This document shows positions 1-11,995 of a stretch of 64,000 nucleotides of DNA, piece after piece. Made by a program: the position numbers and the translations under genes. Every line of letters begins with the position of its first letter. Position 1 is the stretch's first letter. The DNA lies in the NCBI GenBank assembly GCA_963930775.1, contig OZ005705.1, positions 1,488,001 to 1,552,000 on the forward strand, written 5' to 3'. The stretch is from Cliona cf. orientalis. Taxonomy: Eukaryota; Porifera; Demospongiae; Clionaida; Clionaidae. Below the pieces are notes generated by a model. That model ran no database searches, was not told the origin of the DNA, and saw only the letters and a list, made by a program, of their open reading frames with translations.

Positions 1-322
1 TTGCATAATAAGATAGGCACATGTATCTCGTACAGCACCGTGTACTGTTGCCATGCACTAATGTATTAAATTTGGCTACCAACATATGTGTATGTGTACT
101 GACTTATGTCTCGAGCTTATGATCCCATCAACCCATCCCACGTTACATGTGCACTAGTCATCACCCATAGTCATCACCCATAGGAGTCTGTGTAATGCAT
201 GCCCCCCAAAATTTCAAACTGAATTAGAATCAGATGAACTACATGTACAGTAACACATTAAACACACATCACATAATATAGGTATACCTACAGTGTTGTC
301 TGTGGAGAGAAATGAAATTTAC
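1..322. other. intronic or flanking sequence at the left edge
   Basis: This follows the splice donor at 321-322 of the ARID1-like gene (minus strand), so it is presumably its next intron. I see no further exon in it. Confidence 0.4.
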
Positions 323-423
323 CTTCTTTTTCTAAAAACGTGAAAAGGCTGTCCAGAAACTCTTTTCGCTGCTGATCACTCGAATAACCATACTGATCAA
401 GAATAGACTGAAATTGGAGGGAG

Positions 424-491
<68 letters not shown>

Positions 492-3400
492 GGACGGAGA
501 TAACATCCGTGAAACAATGGTGACACTTCAGGTACAGCAGTACACAGAGAGTACATTAATTCCAACATTATCTAATACCCACCCACACACAAGAGAGACC
601 TAGTAGCACCCGTGCATAATTATAGTCCATAGTGCCAATCTCTACTCGTGGCACCCACTCAACAGCTCAAAAACATTGCTTTTGGAATGCGATATCCATT
701 TACAGCATACAGTTTTTACAGATGTACAATGAACACATAATATACACACACACGACACTCCAGTACCGTTGATAATAGGCTTAGTTCCCATGTTTAGTAC
801 ACAGATACACACTCACAATACATCCATACAAAAACACACATGCTGCACACTATATTATTTTATATGGTCCACTCCTACACTGTACACACTACCAGCATAG
901 GGTCAACTGGCTGTACATACTTTGCCATTGTCTAATTGAATTCATCAATAACAAACACCTAGGCAACCACACTCCCCTCCTGTTCAAAGGAAGGATGCTG
1001 AAACCACATGTTGTGTCTGACTAATTATTCTAATTAAAGCACACCTACACATATGGCCCTTTAGCCTGTCAGAGGCGGGACGTGTACTATTACGTGTACA
1101 ACTGTATTTACATGCTATTACACATGGTCAGTGTAAATATTACAGTGCAAATCTCGTCGTAGGTCATGAACAATCGTGGTGGGCATTATTTAGAATGTGC
1201 TTACTGGATGACTTCTTGTCACAGGTGATCCTGAAGATGTCTTTCCAATCTAAATAGGAGGGAGAAAGGAGACGAGAATATCACATACTTTACAAGTTAC
1301 AAGTGTTAATATGCACTAACAATAAATTAGCTTATATAGACACAAACCATACACTAGCATATTATACTATTCATACCTTTCCTTCCACTAATGATGGTGA
1401 AGAGTGCGTCTCCATACCACCTCTCCCGTAGAACCCCAGCGAGTCTGGTCTACCACCTGATGGTGCCGCTGTATTCTGCCCTGCTCCATCCTGCTGAGAG
1501 TTGACCATCCCCGGTCCATACATAGGAGGGCCACGTGGCGACTGCAGCCCAGTACTACCATCTCGGAGAGAATTGACGCTCTCTGCGTAGCTGCCTTGGT
1601 GTTGCAGGGCTCCTGCTGGGGACTGCTGCATTCCGACCATCGGTGAAACTGGCTCGATGGGCTTGTCGTTCTTGATTCCTAGGATGCTCTCAACTTGAAA
1701 AGGGCTCACTCTACTGCTGCTGTTGTTTTGTGATGCGTCGTTTGCCCCACCACTTTTTGACGACATTTCAGAATTCTGATGGGAAAAAGTTCGCATCAAC
1801 TCCGGATCGTTGCCCGCTCCTAGTGAATCTTGATGTGCAACCACTCCAGCCAGAGCAGGGGACATCACAGCATTCCCCCCACCACTACCGGCCCCCACTG
1901 GTGTATGCGCATCTGGTGTGTGTGGAGCAATTGGGGATGGTTGGTGGTCGCTAGCAAGTCGAGGACTGTTGTACGAAGCATAGTGTTGTTGCTGCTGTTG
2001 CTGTTGCTGCTGTGCTGAAGGAGTGTTAGAAATAAGAGCGTCTCGTAGGCTCGAGATTGATCCTTGCTTCTGGAGTGGCTCTGGGTTGCTGTAGGGGGTT
2101 CTGGGCGACATAGCGCTGCTGCCAAACGACTGACTCCCCTGTCTGAACACTTGCTGTTGCTGCTGTGATCCCTGCTGTTGCTGGGGTTGTGGCTGTTGAG
2201 AGCCAGGCCCTCCTCCTCCGCTGGGTGGCTGGTTTGGAGTAGCAGCAGACTGAGAAGGTGGTTGAATAGGAGAGGGAACAGCTTGTGGTGTCTGAGGTCC
2301 GGGCGTAGATGGCTTACTCCCAAAGGATCCAGAGGCAGTCCACGGACTGCTGCTTCCTCCTCCCGAGCTTTGGGTAGGGGGAGGTGGGGCCCCTCCTCCT
2401 CCACTGGCTGCTCTCTGTTCCTACGTTAGGCAGATAGAGACATCAAAAGTACCACAGTCATTCATACCCACTATCACTATAATACTATTTGTAGCTTCTA
2501 GTCAAGAGTAGACTAGTCGCACATTATAAGCAAATTGAAGCGAGACACATGCCAATTCATGGTAATCTGTGACAAGTATTTTTTTGCTTCATCATTCTCT
2601 TCTATATAATACCTGTCCGCTCCATGTTCTTTTTGGGGTTCCTTGAGCTGTGGAAGCAGAGGCACCACTCGAGGCAGGTGCGGGTGATCTCCACTGAGCG
2701 TCTGCTGTCTGGCTACCACCTCCAGAGCCACCATATCCCCCCATACTGCCACCTGACATACCACCCTGTAAAACATACACAGATCACACACCACTATGGT
2801 CCAAGGGTTTATAATTTTGGAGGGTGGGGGGAACATACGGATTCCAGGTTGATTTACCCTCCTTAGAGTTTACAGAGTGCACATGTATATGTAAATACTA
2901 AAAACTGGGACATGTCTGATTCTCTCCTCTTGAAGAACCAGTAATAGATAATCCTGTATCAATCCCTGCACTCTATTTAGAGCGATGACTCTGTCTTACA
3001 GAATATCTCCACAGGTGCAAGGATGCATTATGTGAGTTACTGAAAATTTTCAGAGGAACCCAGTGACTGCTCAGGTGCATCTAACATGCATAAGCAAAAG
3101 CAATATCTCTTGAGTACAGAAAACTCTGACTGATAAGTTCAAAAAGCCTTATGTATGTGATGTCATATGAAAAGTACACGAACGCACTATCTCAATCTCA
3201 TATTAATCGGAAGAGCTGTGATGTCTCAGTCGACAGTGTACAAATATTTGGCTGACAGTTGGTGACTTACCAATAATTTCCTTTTTTCCTGAATGAAAGA
3301 GATGATGCAAAGTTTAACACTAACTCTTTTCAATGTTTTTGCATAAAAAAGTTTCACGGATGCACCCCACTGGCACATAAAGGCTTTATCATATGCACTA

Positions 3401-5431
3401 GCATAAACAATCCCTCATGTACATGCAAAACTTTGCTCAGTTTGAGTTGGTAGGGAGGGAATCCACCATATACCGAGATAGTTGTGCTAAACTCTAAAAT
3501 GAAAAATCACAAACGAATCTTATCATGCACATATATGCACACATGCATGTACACAGTAGGCGTACGTACACTGTGCAAGTATGTATGAGCACACGTAATA
3601 ATACAATTATTACATGCAAGTTGAGACTGAATGTATACGCAAGGATTTAATCAAGATTTAATCAGGTAAGGCACCAATCTATTTGCAAACATTATTGGTG
3701 AGATGATCGCATCAAGAAATGTCACGCTTACTAACGAAAAACACGCTGCTCACATACATAATGAGCAAAGGAGAGGAATCAATAAAGAGCAGGGAATTTG
3801 CTTAATAATGGTATTGTTTTTTGTTCTTAAGTAGTGTTATATACCACTGTTCCCAGGGGCCAGCACTCCACGTGATGAGTTTGGCCTTTTATTGTTGATT
3901 TAATACTGAACTTTAAAGCATAGGGAGGAAGATTTCAGTAACTTTAAAAGTGATGACACGTTTCAGAATCAGACAATTTTATAATAGTAGTAAGATTTCC
4001 TTCATATCTGTGTAGGGAAATGCACGCACACACGTATTCATTCATCCTCTCTCTCTCTCTCTCTCTCTCTCATTCTCATTCTCATTTACTCACTCACACA
4101 TTACCCACCTGATATCCATCCATAGACTGAGAGGGTGTGGCCGACCCAATATCTCCCCCGACAGATCCGGGAGTACCTGGTCCATGGGACCCACTTCCTC
4201 CTCCGCTGGATCCCATCATGCTCCGATGAGGGGGCGGGGGAGGGGGAGGAGGAGGGGGCATTCCAGTTGCCGAATGACCACCGCTACCATAGTGTGCATA
4301 CTGGCTGCTTGAAGGGTACTGGTGGGGAGGGGCGGGGTAGCCACTGCTGGGGTAACCGCCCATCGCGGATGAAGGATGAGGAATAGAGTCCACATAACCA
4401 CCACCATACATGTCCGGCTATAACGCGAGCAAGGAAGGAAGAAAGGGCAGAGGGAGTGAGAGAAAGAAGTGGGGGAGAAGAGGGATAATAGGGAGGGGGA
4501 GAGGGAGAGAGAGAGAGGGGTAATATACAGACACACACATGTACCAGGCCTGATGAGGGGCTTAGAAAACAGATTTCAAAACCAAGTGTTTTGAGAAGAA
4601 CTCCATAGCTAAGTGTTTGTGGGCATTTTGCATGTCACTAACTAGATCAGAGAGCTGGGAGCAGGCAACCACAATGCCCAGACAGACCCCCATTACACTA
4701 TACTGGCACTATGTTGGGGTACACCAAGTATAGTCACAGTAAAAACTATTCAAGGAATTTAGGGACAGCCAACAGCTTCACAACAAAAAGGTCTAGAGGA
4801 TCTCCCCAAACACTAACAGTGGCGGGAATTATGAACAAAAGGGACTCTACCTCACACACTCTCATAAATAGAGCACACCCTAAAATTCTTTCACTCCACA
4901 CACATGTACCCACACTGTACTTTTCCAAATTGCATGTAAATATTAAAATCTTCAAAACTCTTGGGAACACATCCAAAGCTTACCAGCAAGGTACCAAAAA
5001 GCTTTACCAACTGTTCTTGCTTTGCACACACAAACCTTGACAAAAATTTCCTTCGCTTTTTTTGAACTTTTTATGACCCCACACCCAAACAGGCCCACAA
5101 GCTTTACCTGCATGCCATAAGGGCCACCCATGTCTACCTTCATAGAGGGTGCACCCATGTAACCAGGGGCTTGCATCATTGAATTCCAGTTTCCACCATA
5201 CATCAGCTCTTGGCCGGAGAGTCCACGCGGCTTCCCCCCACCAGCATAGGGATGACCAGGCGCCATGCCACCCGCACCGACCATACCGCCATAAGCGCTC
5301 GGGTCTGGACCTTTTGAGCCGTAGTACGTCATGTAGGGGTACCGTGCCGGACTTCTGGACGCTTCCATTCCCATCTGACTCTGTCCAGGAGCGTATTCTG
5401 GGCCTGGCGGGTACATATGCTGTGGATACAT
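323..5431 (-). CDS. ARID1: ARID1/Osa-like (BAF250) SWI/SNF subunit, N-terminal part, gene continues left
   Basis: Seen: exons 5431-5108, 4417-4109, 2765-2613, 2420-1377, 1249-1205 (45 bp) and 407-323, nearly all phase 0, giving about 650 residues. The protein is low-complexity, rich in Gly, Pro, Gln, Ser and Met, with polyproline and polyglutamine runs, and starts MYPQHMYPPGPEYAPGQ. The last exon in the window reads QQRKEFLDSLFTFLEKEG, which resembles the start of an ARID domain in ARID1/Osa (ERKxWVDRYLxFxEE). Known: ARID1 is the DNA-binding subunit of canonical BAF remodelling complexes, with a long disordered N-terminus before ARID. Inference: ARID1 orthologue, with the rest of ARID and the C-terminal domain beyond the left edge. 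A (CT)n tract forms the polypyrimidine tract of the last acceptor. Another ARID-family protein is possible because only the first ARID helix is visible. Short in-frame exons may have been missed in the long introns. Confidence 0.6.
427..487. repeat. (GA)n/(CT)n microsatellite next to an ARID1-like splice acceptor
   Basis: About 60 bp of uninterrupted GA. Read on the gene strand it is (CT)n ending 20 bp before the AG at 409-408, so it acts as the polypyrimidine tract of that acceptor. Confidence 0.9.
2766..4108 (-). other. 1.3 kb intron of the ARID1-like gene
   Basis: Between exons 4417-4109 and 2765-2613. AT-rich, with a (CT)n tract at 4047-4070 just outside the donor. I see no coding exon in it. 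Confidence 0.5.
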
Positions 5432-5926
5432 CTTCCAAAAGCTTGCGACGAGGCTCCGTAGGGTGTCAACGAAAACACTCGCTCATTTCAAATCTAGCGC
5501 GTCTCCCAGCCGTCTTGGAGGGAGACTTTGGCCTAGCAGGATTACTTTACTTGCTGCTGGCTGCAGTTTATCGCCAAAGGCCCAATAACTTGCAGAAATC
5601 GAGGGAGAATATTGGCTTCCGCGGGCTCACCTCGGAGGGCATCGAATCGCCATTTTTCTTTTTGTGGGTAGATACCGTATTACTCTAAATATACGAAACG
5701 CCAACACGTGGCTGACTGAACATGCATAATAATATTATTATTACGCATAATGTCTGAGCTGCGCATGCATTGTATATTACACACGTACATGCCAGTACTA
5801 AGCACGCATGCATCTCATTTCCATTGGCATAAAGACCACATCTTTTCCTTTGCTGAATGAACATTCGTCACAGTTCATAAATGTACAGAAAGAAGAAAAA
5901 ACAGAGCACAAAATTTAGGTTTGCTT
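5432..5926. other. upstream region of ARID1-like gene and downstream of RPL24
   Basis: Contains the presumed 5' UTR and promoter of the ARID1-like gene (minus strand) and the 3' flank of RPL24. TGCGCATGCA near 5762-5771 resembles an NRF-1 half-palindrome. No coding exon seen. Confidence 0.4.
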
Positions 5927-7281
5927 TCAACGTCTCTGTCCACCTCGAGAGCCTCCGCCCTTTCCAGCTACGACCTTTGTTGCTTTCTGCTTGGGCAACT
6001 GAGCTTTAGCTCCAAGCTGCAGGGAGAGACAAAACAGCAAAACATACTGAAATAACAGCATTTACTCCTAATAAGGAATACCAGCTTGTATTGGAGAAAC
6101 AGATACCCAGGAAGCAATAACAACCTAAGCACTAGCAACAATACTATACAGATGTCAGCAATAATAACCACTGAATAGAAAGCATAATGTAATACACATA
6201 AGGTATACATGACATTGTATATGGGCACAGGGTATAGGCAAATACTAGGTACTCGCGACATACATAATAATCAATGTTTTTGTACTGCACGTATCAAAGC
6301 CAATGCCAATTGTGGCCATGCATTTGTTGATACAGTAACATGTCATGCTGCTACCAAGGAAACAGAGAGTCCTATCCTTACTCAGCTCAACACTATTACT
6401 AGTCTAACCACGCAACCACAATCGATTCCAAACACACGTGTACATCATTTACATATACACACACGCGTACTATGATCACATACCTTGCCAGCTGCGACTT
6501 TTTGTGTAGCCTTCTTCTTAGCAGCTGCCTTTTCTTTTGCCGCTCTATACCAAGAAACGGAACGAAATGCCAGGATTAATCACCAGACTCAACTGAATAA
6601 ATATTAAGGTCGTACCTAATTGCTTGTTCCCTCTGTGCTTTTCTTACTTCAGGCTTTTGATTTCTCTTTTGTAGAATGGACTCCAAAGTGGCTCCCTGGA
6701 TGGCACGGTTGAATTTCAAATTTCCCCTTCGTGTTCTCTTCTTCGATGCTTCCTCCTGAGTACCCTTCCTGTGCTTTCTTCTATAGAGAATGGTCCATCG
6801 GGTGTTACGAGGGTTCCGGCGCATAAAGTGGGACTTTTCCGCTTTGCCATTGGAAAAATTAAAAACCTGAGATGAAAAGACATGTATAATATTCAGTCAA
6901 AGGGCCGAGTATCACATATCCAGTGTAAAATTTGCATAGTCATGGTTGTGCAATATACCCGCTTCTAAATAATGCACACCCATCGTTTACCTCGACCCTC
7001 AAAATAAAGCTTAGTTTTCGGTGAACTTATACATTCATAGTAATACACTAATACTACTAAAACTCATAGACCACTTGTTTTGACTCACCTTTCCGTCGAC
7101 TCTGACGTACCTCTTCCCCCGACTGGGGAAGATCTTGTGCTGACTAAAATAGCACAGCTCAAGCCTAACAGGACGAAAACCAAATCATACGAAAATAAGT
7201 AACCCTTTCCACATTCAAATAGGTCTTCTAGATACACAGAAGTAGTTAGCTACGGTGATTCTAACGGATAACTTACTTCAT
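5927..7281 (-). CDS. RPL24: 60S ribosomal protein L24 (eL24)
   Basis: Seen: five exons, 7281-7277, 7164-7089, 6866-6616, 6544-6484 and 6016-5927, totalling 483 bp (160 residues plus stop); phases join exactly. The protein starts [20 protein letters not shown] and contains [19 protein letters not shown] and [20 protein letters not shown], matching eL24 along its length, with a lysine-rich C-terminal tail. Known: eL24 is a large-subunit protein at the subunit interface; animal orthologues are about 157 residues. The first coding exon is only 5 bp, so the start codon is split from the rest of the protein, as is common for ribosomal protein genes. It lies head to head with CCDC28, start codons 100 bp apart. 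Confidence 0.96.
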
Positions 7282-7381
7282 CTTCTTCGCTGCCCCGTGA
7301 CCACGAGTGAAAGAGGGGCGGGGCTATGCCGCACGTGACTGTAATTTGTTGATTAAAACAAAAAAGCCGCAAAGATCGAGA
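7282..7381. promoter_or_regulatory. bidirectional promoter of RPL24 and CCDC28
   Basis: Only 100 bp separates the two divergent start codons. On the RPL24 strand CCTCTTTC (7316-7309) fits the polypyrimidine TCT initiator of ribosomal protein genes, giving a 5' UTR of about 30 bases. A CACGTG E-box lies at 7332-7337. The shared use is inferred from spacing. Confidence 0.6.
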
Positions 7382-8095
7382 ATGGCAGCGTTGACTGAGG
7401 AGAGATATCGACCTGAAGACACAAAAGCCGTGAAGGGACCTAAGAGAGGTTCATTCGCTAAACACAAGACTCGATCTTCGTCTGATGCCGTCAAGCAGTC
7501 TGAACAGTCCCTGAGGCATCTCCTGGAGGACTTTGAAGAAGGAAGACTCAATGCCTTTGGTAGGAAACCATGTTATTTTCTATAAACTTTTGGCTTTTAT
7601 TATCACCTGACTAGCTTAGCTACGTACACCACAGATAAATTAGATCTATATTTTATCTGTAGTCTATTATTAAACAGTATCACACCTGAACATACTGAAA
7701 TTATTTGATTGATCCGTCCCCTGTGTGATCCATTAACATGTTCTCCCACTTCAGGAAACTCTGACATGCTTCAACGGATGAACGAGATCCGTGAGATGCA
7801 AGAGAAACTCACTCTCAAACACTTTGAGATTGACCAAGTCAAGGTGGCCCAGGAGAGCAGCAGTAGTGCATCGTCAGCAGCCACGGCCCAGCACAGTGGA
7901 GAAGAAAAGAGCGAAGAAGATGATGCCTCACTCTTTGAACTGACCCAGCAGCTAGAAAAGCTGGGTGTGGCCATACAGAACTTACACTCGAGCGAGTCAC
8001 TGAGCAGTGCGAGGGCCGGCGCTCTCAAGAAGGGATCAGGGAAGAAGGTGACTGTCAAAACTGACCATGATCATGAAGCGGGTGATCTGGTTTAG
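7382..8095 (+). CDS. CCDC28: coiled-coil domain protein CCDC28A/B
   Basis: Seen: two exons, 7382-7559 and 7755-8095, 519 bp, 172 residues. Conserved blocks are QSLRHLLEDFEEGRLNAFG, then MLQRMNEIREMQEKL, then LTQQLEKLGVAIQNLHSSES. The order and sequence match the CCDC28 family (LLxLLxDFHSGRLQAFG and MExIRxMQEKLAxLHF). The intron splits a glycine codon right after the AFG motif. Known: vertebrate CCDC28B is linked to ciliary length and Bardet-Biedl modifiers and binds mTORC2 components; CCDC28A is little studied. A Ser/Ala/Glu-rich insert lies at about residues 95-120. No signal peptide or membrane segment. One gene here stands for both vertebrate paralogues. Confidence 0.85.
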
Positions 8096-8397
8096 GATAA
8101 TTTTGAAGTTTTGTGATTTAGGATTCACCTTTTTTACTCTCTGTATATTATACAATGTCATGTACTACACATCTGTAATTGTATTCAGCAACATCCTTAA
8201 TAATGAGTTTAACGTAATTATACACAGATGGTACAAGTCATTGGAGGCAATAAAATTAAAAAGTGCTGAATTATTATGTACATACACGCTACATTGAACT
8301 ATACATGAACGATACACTTGGGAGTGCCTTAGTCTAGCAGTTGGACTCATGCATACAATAATTATCATTAGATATACGTGTGCACAGTTTAATTTCT
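8096..8397. other. convergent intergenic region CCDC28/CHMP1
   Basis: AT-rich sequence between the stop codons of CCDC28 (+) and CHMP1 (-), presumably the two 3' UTRs. Nothing else recognised. Confidence 0.5.
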
Positions 8398-9952
8398 TCA
8401 AGAGTTTCTCAACTGTGCCAGGCGAGCTGAAAGCTCATCCTATAATGAAAGCAGGCATACAAAACTCATAAGCTACCACTTTATGAGGTCTACAACATTG
8501 CCATACCTGTTCAGCTGTGCTAGATGCTACTCCAGTTGGATTAGTTGGTAGCTCCATATTTAGCTCCAAACTATAATATTATAAGAAATGTGTGGATAAC
8601 TTGTATGCTAGAAAATAACGACGTAACGGCTATCGAGCTTACCCTGCCTCGTCAGCAGCTTCATGCATCAGGCCCTCCACTTGATCCTAAATGAAAAAGA
8701 AGGCAAACAATAAACATATGGGGGGGGGGGGGGGGGTCAGGAGCAAGGTCATAAAGCTGGAATGGACATCTTTAAGATGCAACATGTTTGAACATTCTAT
8801 AATTCAATTAATTGATTTTCAATGATTCTGACCTCTGGTACTGTGAGTGTTGTGACGCCACTCATTGCCTCCTCCATGGTCTGAGTCTGCACGTCGAGGT
8901 GCTCAAACTGACGCTCGAATTGATCCATCACACCAGCAACCTGCAATGAGAGACACATTCCCCTGTCATCTTTTGTACATGTACCAGATCCATTCCCCAA
9001 CACTATCACTGGGACCAGTTATTCCTCACCCCACCCGAGTCTAGAATAGTCTATGCTATAGCACCTTTTCCAAGTTCATTGATTTGAGAGCTGAATCCAT
9101 TGACTTGACAACACCCGCCATAGAGTTGGTAACCTACAAAAAAAAGGTAGATCATTCAGTCATCATTGCTACCCACATACATGTAGATGATTGTAAGGCA
9201 CAATAAAAAGATCTAGTGTATGCACAATGTACAATAACTGTAGCATTTACTTTGATTTACCTGTCTCATCTGAATGGCCGACTGAACACGTGAAGCAACA
9301 CCGTCCACTCTGGCACTCATTCGGAGAAAATTCAGCCCCTGTGATTAAGAGAGAGAATCAAGGTCAATATTCATAGGCTAGTGCACCTACATGTACATAC
9401 CTGGTTCTTTTGCCTGATTGCGTTTTCTGCGTGGATCCTGGCTCCTTCAAGATTGCCCTTCTGGAGAGCCTATGCAGAAGTACAGTATCGACGATAACTT
9501 CCAAAGTACAAGAGTTGATAATAGTAGTGCATACCTTCTTTAATTTTAGCTTTTCCGCTTTCTCGTCTTTTTCACACTTTTTAGCACTCCTGGCCATTTG
9601 CTTAGAAGCAAACTATGGAGAAAATCACATAATTATTTATGCCTATATGTATATCACTTAATTATTAGCCACATCACTACCTACCTTTAGGTTAAAGAGA
9701 TGTTCTGTTGATAACGTGTTGAGTTAAGGATCAATGATAGACAATTATTAGATTATGAGTAGACTGAGACGTGGGCAGAGATGATTAAATCAGTGTTTAT
9801 ATCAAATTCTCTCTGAACCACAGCCAGCAATAAACGACTATCAATATAATCTTCATGCAATGTCAGTGCTATAGTACTTCCATGCAATATGATCACAAAT
9901 TACTCAGCATTCAAACTGTGATTTTTAGGATACTCTCCATTTGCTTGGACAT
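8398..9952 (-). CDS. CHMP1: ESCRT-III subunit CHMP1 (charged multivesicular body protein 1)
   Basis: Seen: ten small exons, 9952-9934, 9704-9685, 9612-9535, 9469-9401, 9338-9261, 9133-9065, 8940-8833, 8686-8643, 8570-8507 and 8439-8398, giving 196 residues with all phases consistent. The N-terminus reads MSKQMEKHLFNLKFASKQ, followed by ARIHAENAIRQKNQ and LRMSARVDGVASRVQSA, all typical of CHMP1 rather than other Snf7-family members. It ends DELSARLAQLRNS, a MIM1 motif for MIT domains such as VPS4 and spastin. Known: CHMP1 acts late in ESCRT-III filament remodelling in multivesicular body formation and cytokinesis. Exons 1 and 2 are 19 and 20 bp, so the N-terminus is recovered only by splicing; an unspliced reading has no start. 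Length equals human CHMP1A (196) and is close to CHMP1B (199). Confidence 0.95.
8720..8736. repeat. poly-G run
   Basis: 17 consecutive G in a CHMP1 intron, on the plus strand. Confidence 0.95.
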
Positions 9953-10546
9953 CTTGACCGCTTATTCTTCACTTCTCTCTTCTTCAGAAACAAGAAACAC
10001 GCAACAGTTCGACAAAGTTGACTCTAAACTACCCTAACTGGTGACTTGGGAGCGAGAGAGAGGTCTTCTGCTTCAGAACTGGAACTATCTTTTACAGTTG
10101 TTTTGGTCATGTCATCATGTGACGGTCACACCATCATGATGATGTAATTGCTTCAGTTCTAATGACGTAAAGTTTAATTGCGCATGCGTACGCGTACACG
10201 TGCGCGATCGTAAACCTATTCCGGATCCGTATTACGCCCTTGGTACGTACGTACCGGTATGTAAAAATTTATTAGGACATTGTGCACCATTTGGAACACA
10301 GGGTCAGTGGAGGGTTTTGGACTGAATCAGTGATGAACCCTGTAAACTGGTAGTCTAAGGGGCTGGCACCCAGATTAGTAAACTGACCTTGCCCTGCTTT
10401 CAATCTTCTGAAGTGGGTAAGTATTGTACTATAGATATGATTATATTATTATTATGTTTGAATGCAAGCCATTTTTAGTCTGAAGATGATGCAATCAGTA
10501 TAAATTATAAATCCATCTGCTATTTTCCTCCCAGCAGCGTTTAGCC
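9953..10546. promoter_or_regulatory. divergent promoter region CHMP1 / SLC25A39-40
   Basis: The starts of CHMP1 (-) and the carrier gene (+) face away from each other. TGCGCATGCGT near 10181-10191 matches the NRF-1 palindrome (TGCGCATGCGCA) except at its end, followed by CG-rich sequence. A likely 5' UTR intron of the carrier runs from a GTAAGT donor at about 10417 to a CAG acceptor near 10533-10536. Confidence 0.5.
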
Positions 10547-11840
10547 ATGTCTTCCCTGAGAGGAGGCTATGACATCGGTGCATCGTCCCTCCTGAACATC
10601 ACCCCCGTCCAGCAGATGCTCTCCTCTTGCTCGGGAGCTATACTAACATCTCTGCTCACCACTCCATTTGACGTCGTCAAGGTTCGTCTTCAAGCCCAGC
10701 AGCAAGCCAGTCTCGCCAAACCATGCTACTTGCTGGAGTGCAGGTGTCTTGATGGTGTCAGTATGTGTGTCATCACTCCAGAGGGAAGTCACGTCCATTT
10801 CCCGAGATTTCGTAGCACGTTTGATGCTTTTCTGAAAATAGCTCAGCTGGAGGGCATACGCTCTTGGTGGAAAGGCCTATCTCCAACTCTGGCAATGGCT
10901 GTGCCAGCGACTGTGATTTATTACACGAGCTATGACCAATTGAAGGTAGTGTTTGGATTTCAACCTAGCAAAAAGAACATCATAGCACCAATGCTAGCCG
11001 GAGCCATATCAAGAACTGTGGCTGTTGCTGCAATATGTCCTATGGAGCTAGTGAGAACTAAAATGCAATCTAGATTAGGGTACAGTTATCGAGAACTGGT
11101 TGGCGTAATACGAAATGCCGTACAACAGAACGGTGTTCTCAGTCTGTGGAGAGGACTTTCACCAATGCTGCTCAGAGATGTACCTTTCTCCATCATCTAC
11201 TGGTTTGGTTATGAATATCTGAAGTTGAGGCTCAACTCGGTGCTTGACCCCAGCTACTCTTCCCTGGTGCCATTTGTGTCTGGTAGTATTGCTGGGGGCG
11301 TTTCTGCTGTGTTGACCAACCCTCTGGACGTTGCCAAGACACACATGCAGGTATATGGGATGAAATGGAATAGTAAATGACCAGACCCATATAAATTATT
11401 TTTATGAGTAGTAACTAGCTTGATATTTCTACAGATTGGCCCAAAAATTCAAAATCTTATACATTAGCTGTACTGGTATAGAACATTAGAAATAGTCGAC
11501 CCTGTACCATTTCCGCGTACTGCTCGCAACCATGTTCTATTCAAATTGCAGAAAATTTACCTGCTCACCTTAAGGTACATTTTTCCTAACATATTTTTGA
11601 CAGGTTGATCTTGGAGAATCAGGGAACCATGTGCGTTCACTTGGAGCTGGGTCTCTTGTCAATGTGCTGAAGAACATTATGTCTGAACATGGCTATGGAG
11701 GTCTCTACGCTGGACTGGTACCACGAGTGGCTAAGATTGCCCCTGCCTGTGCCATCATGATCGGCAGCTATGAAGTGTGCAAGGAATACTTTCATGAATA
11801 CAATAATAATAATATGACACCGTCTGATAACACTAGATAA
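10547..11840 (+). CDS. SLC25A40: mitochondrial carrier, SLC25A39/SLC25A40 (MTM1) type
   Basis: Seen: two exons, 10547-11350 and 11604-11840, 346 residues. Three carrier repeats each hold the PX[DE]XX[KR] signature: PFDVVK, PMELVR and PLDVAK. The N-terminal block ITPVQQMLSSCSGAILTSL and the middle AVPATVIYYTSYDQL are typical of SLC25A39/40. The long matrix loop after the first signature holds Cys60, Cys65, Cys67 and Cys74. Known: SLC25A39/40 import glutathione into mitochondria, and loop cysteines in human SLC25A39 bind an iron-sulfur cluster that controls its turnover. Inference: glutathione importer of the inner mitochondrial membrane with a retained sensor loop. The split into A39 and A40 is a vertebrate event, so this gene probably represents both. 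A Thr/Asn-rich C-terminus is unremarkable. Confidence 0.9.
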
Positions 11841-11941
11841 TCTATAATACTATCAGATCAGTATTCACCTTTGTTTCTGTTCCTATTTGTGAATATTCCT
11901 ATTTAATGAGACGCTCTTCCGATCAACGTAGCACTAGTGTA

Positions 11942-11956
11942 CGAGCCCCACCCAAC
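11942..11956 (+). promoter_or_regulatory. GAGCCCCACCCA box upstream of D1
   Basis: A variant of the GAGCTCCACCCA motif shared by other DSL genes in the window, about 50 bp before the D1 start codon. Function unknown; recurrence is the evidence. Confidence 0.4.
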
Positions 11957-11995
11957 TCCAGAATACGAGCACTCTAGACTACAGTTGCCGCAGAA

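Noticed and set aside
288..568. Open frames with SLSLSL runs on the minus strand
   Set aside because: (CT)n microsatellite read through from the ARID1-like exon into its intron.
5004..5438. Alternative frame starting MEDVSTAYV over ARID1-like exon 1
   Set aside because: Overlaps the phase-0 frame that joins all downstream exons and lacks compositional continuity with them; a shadow frame.
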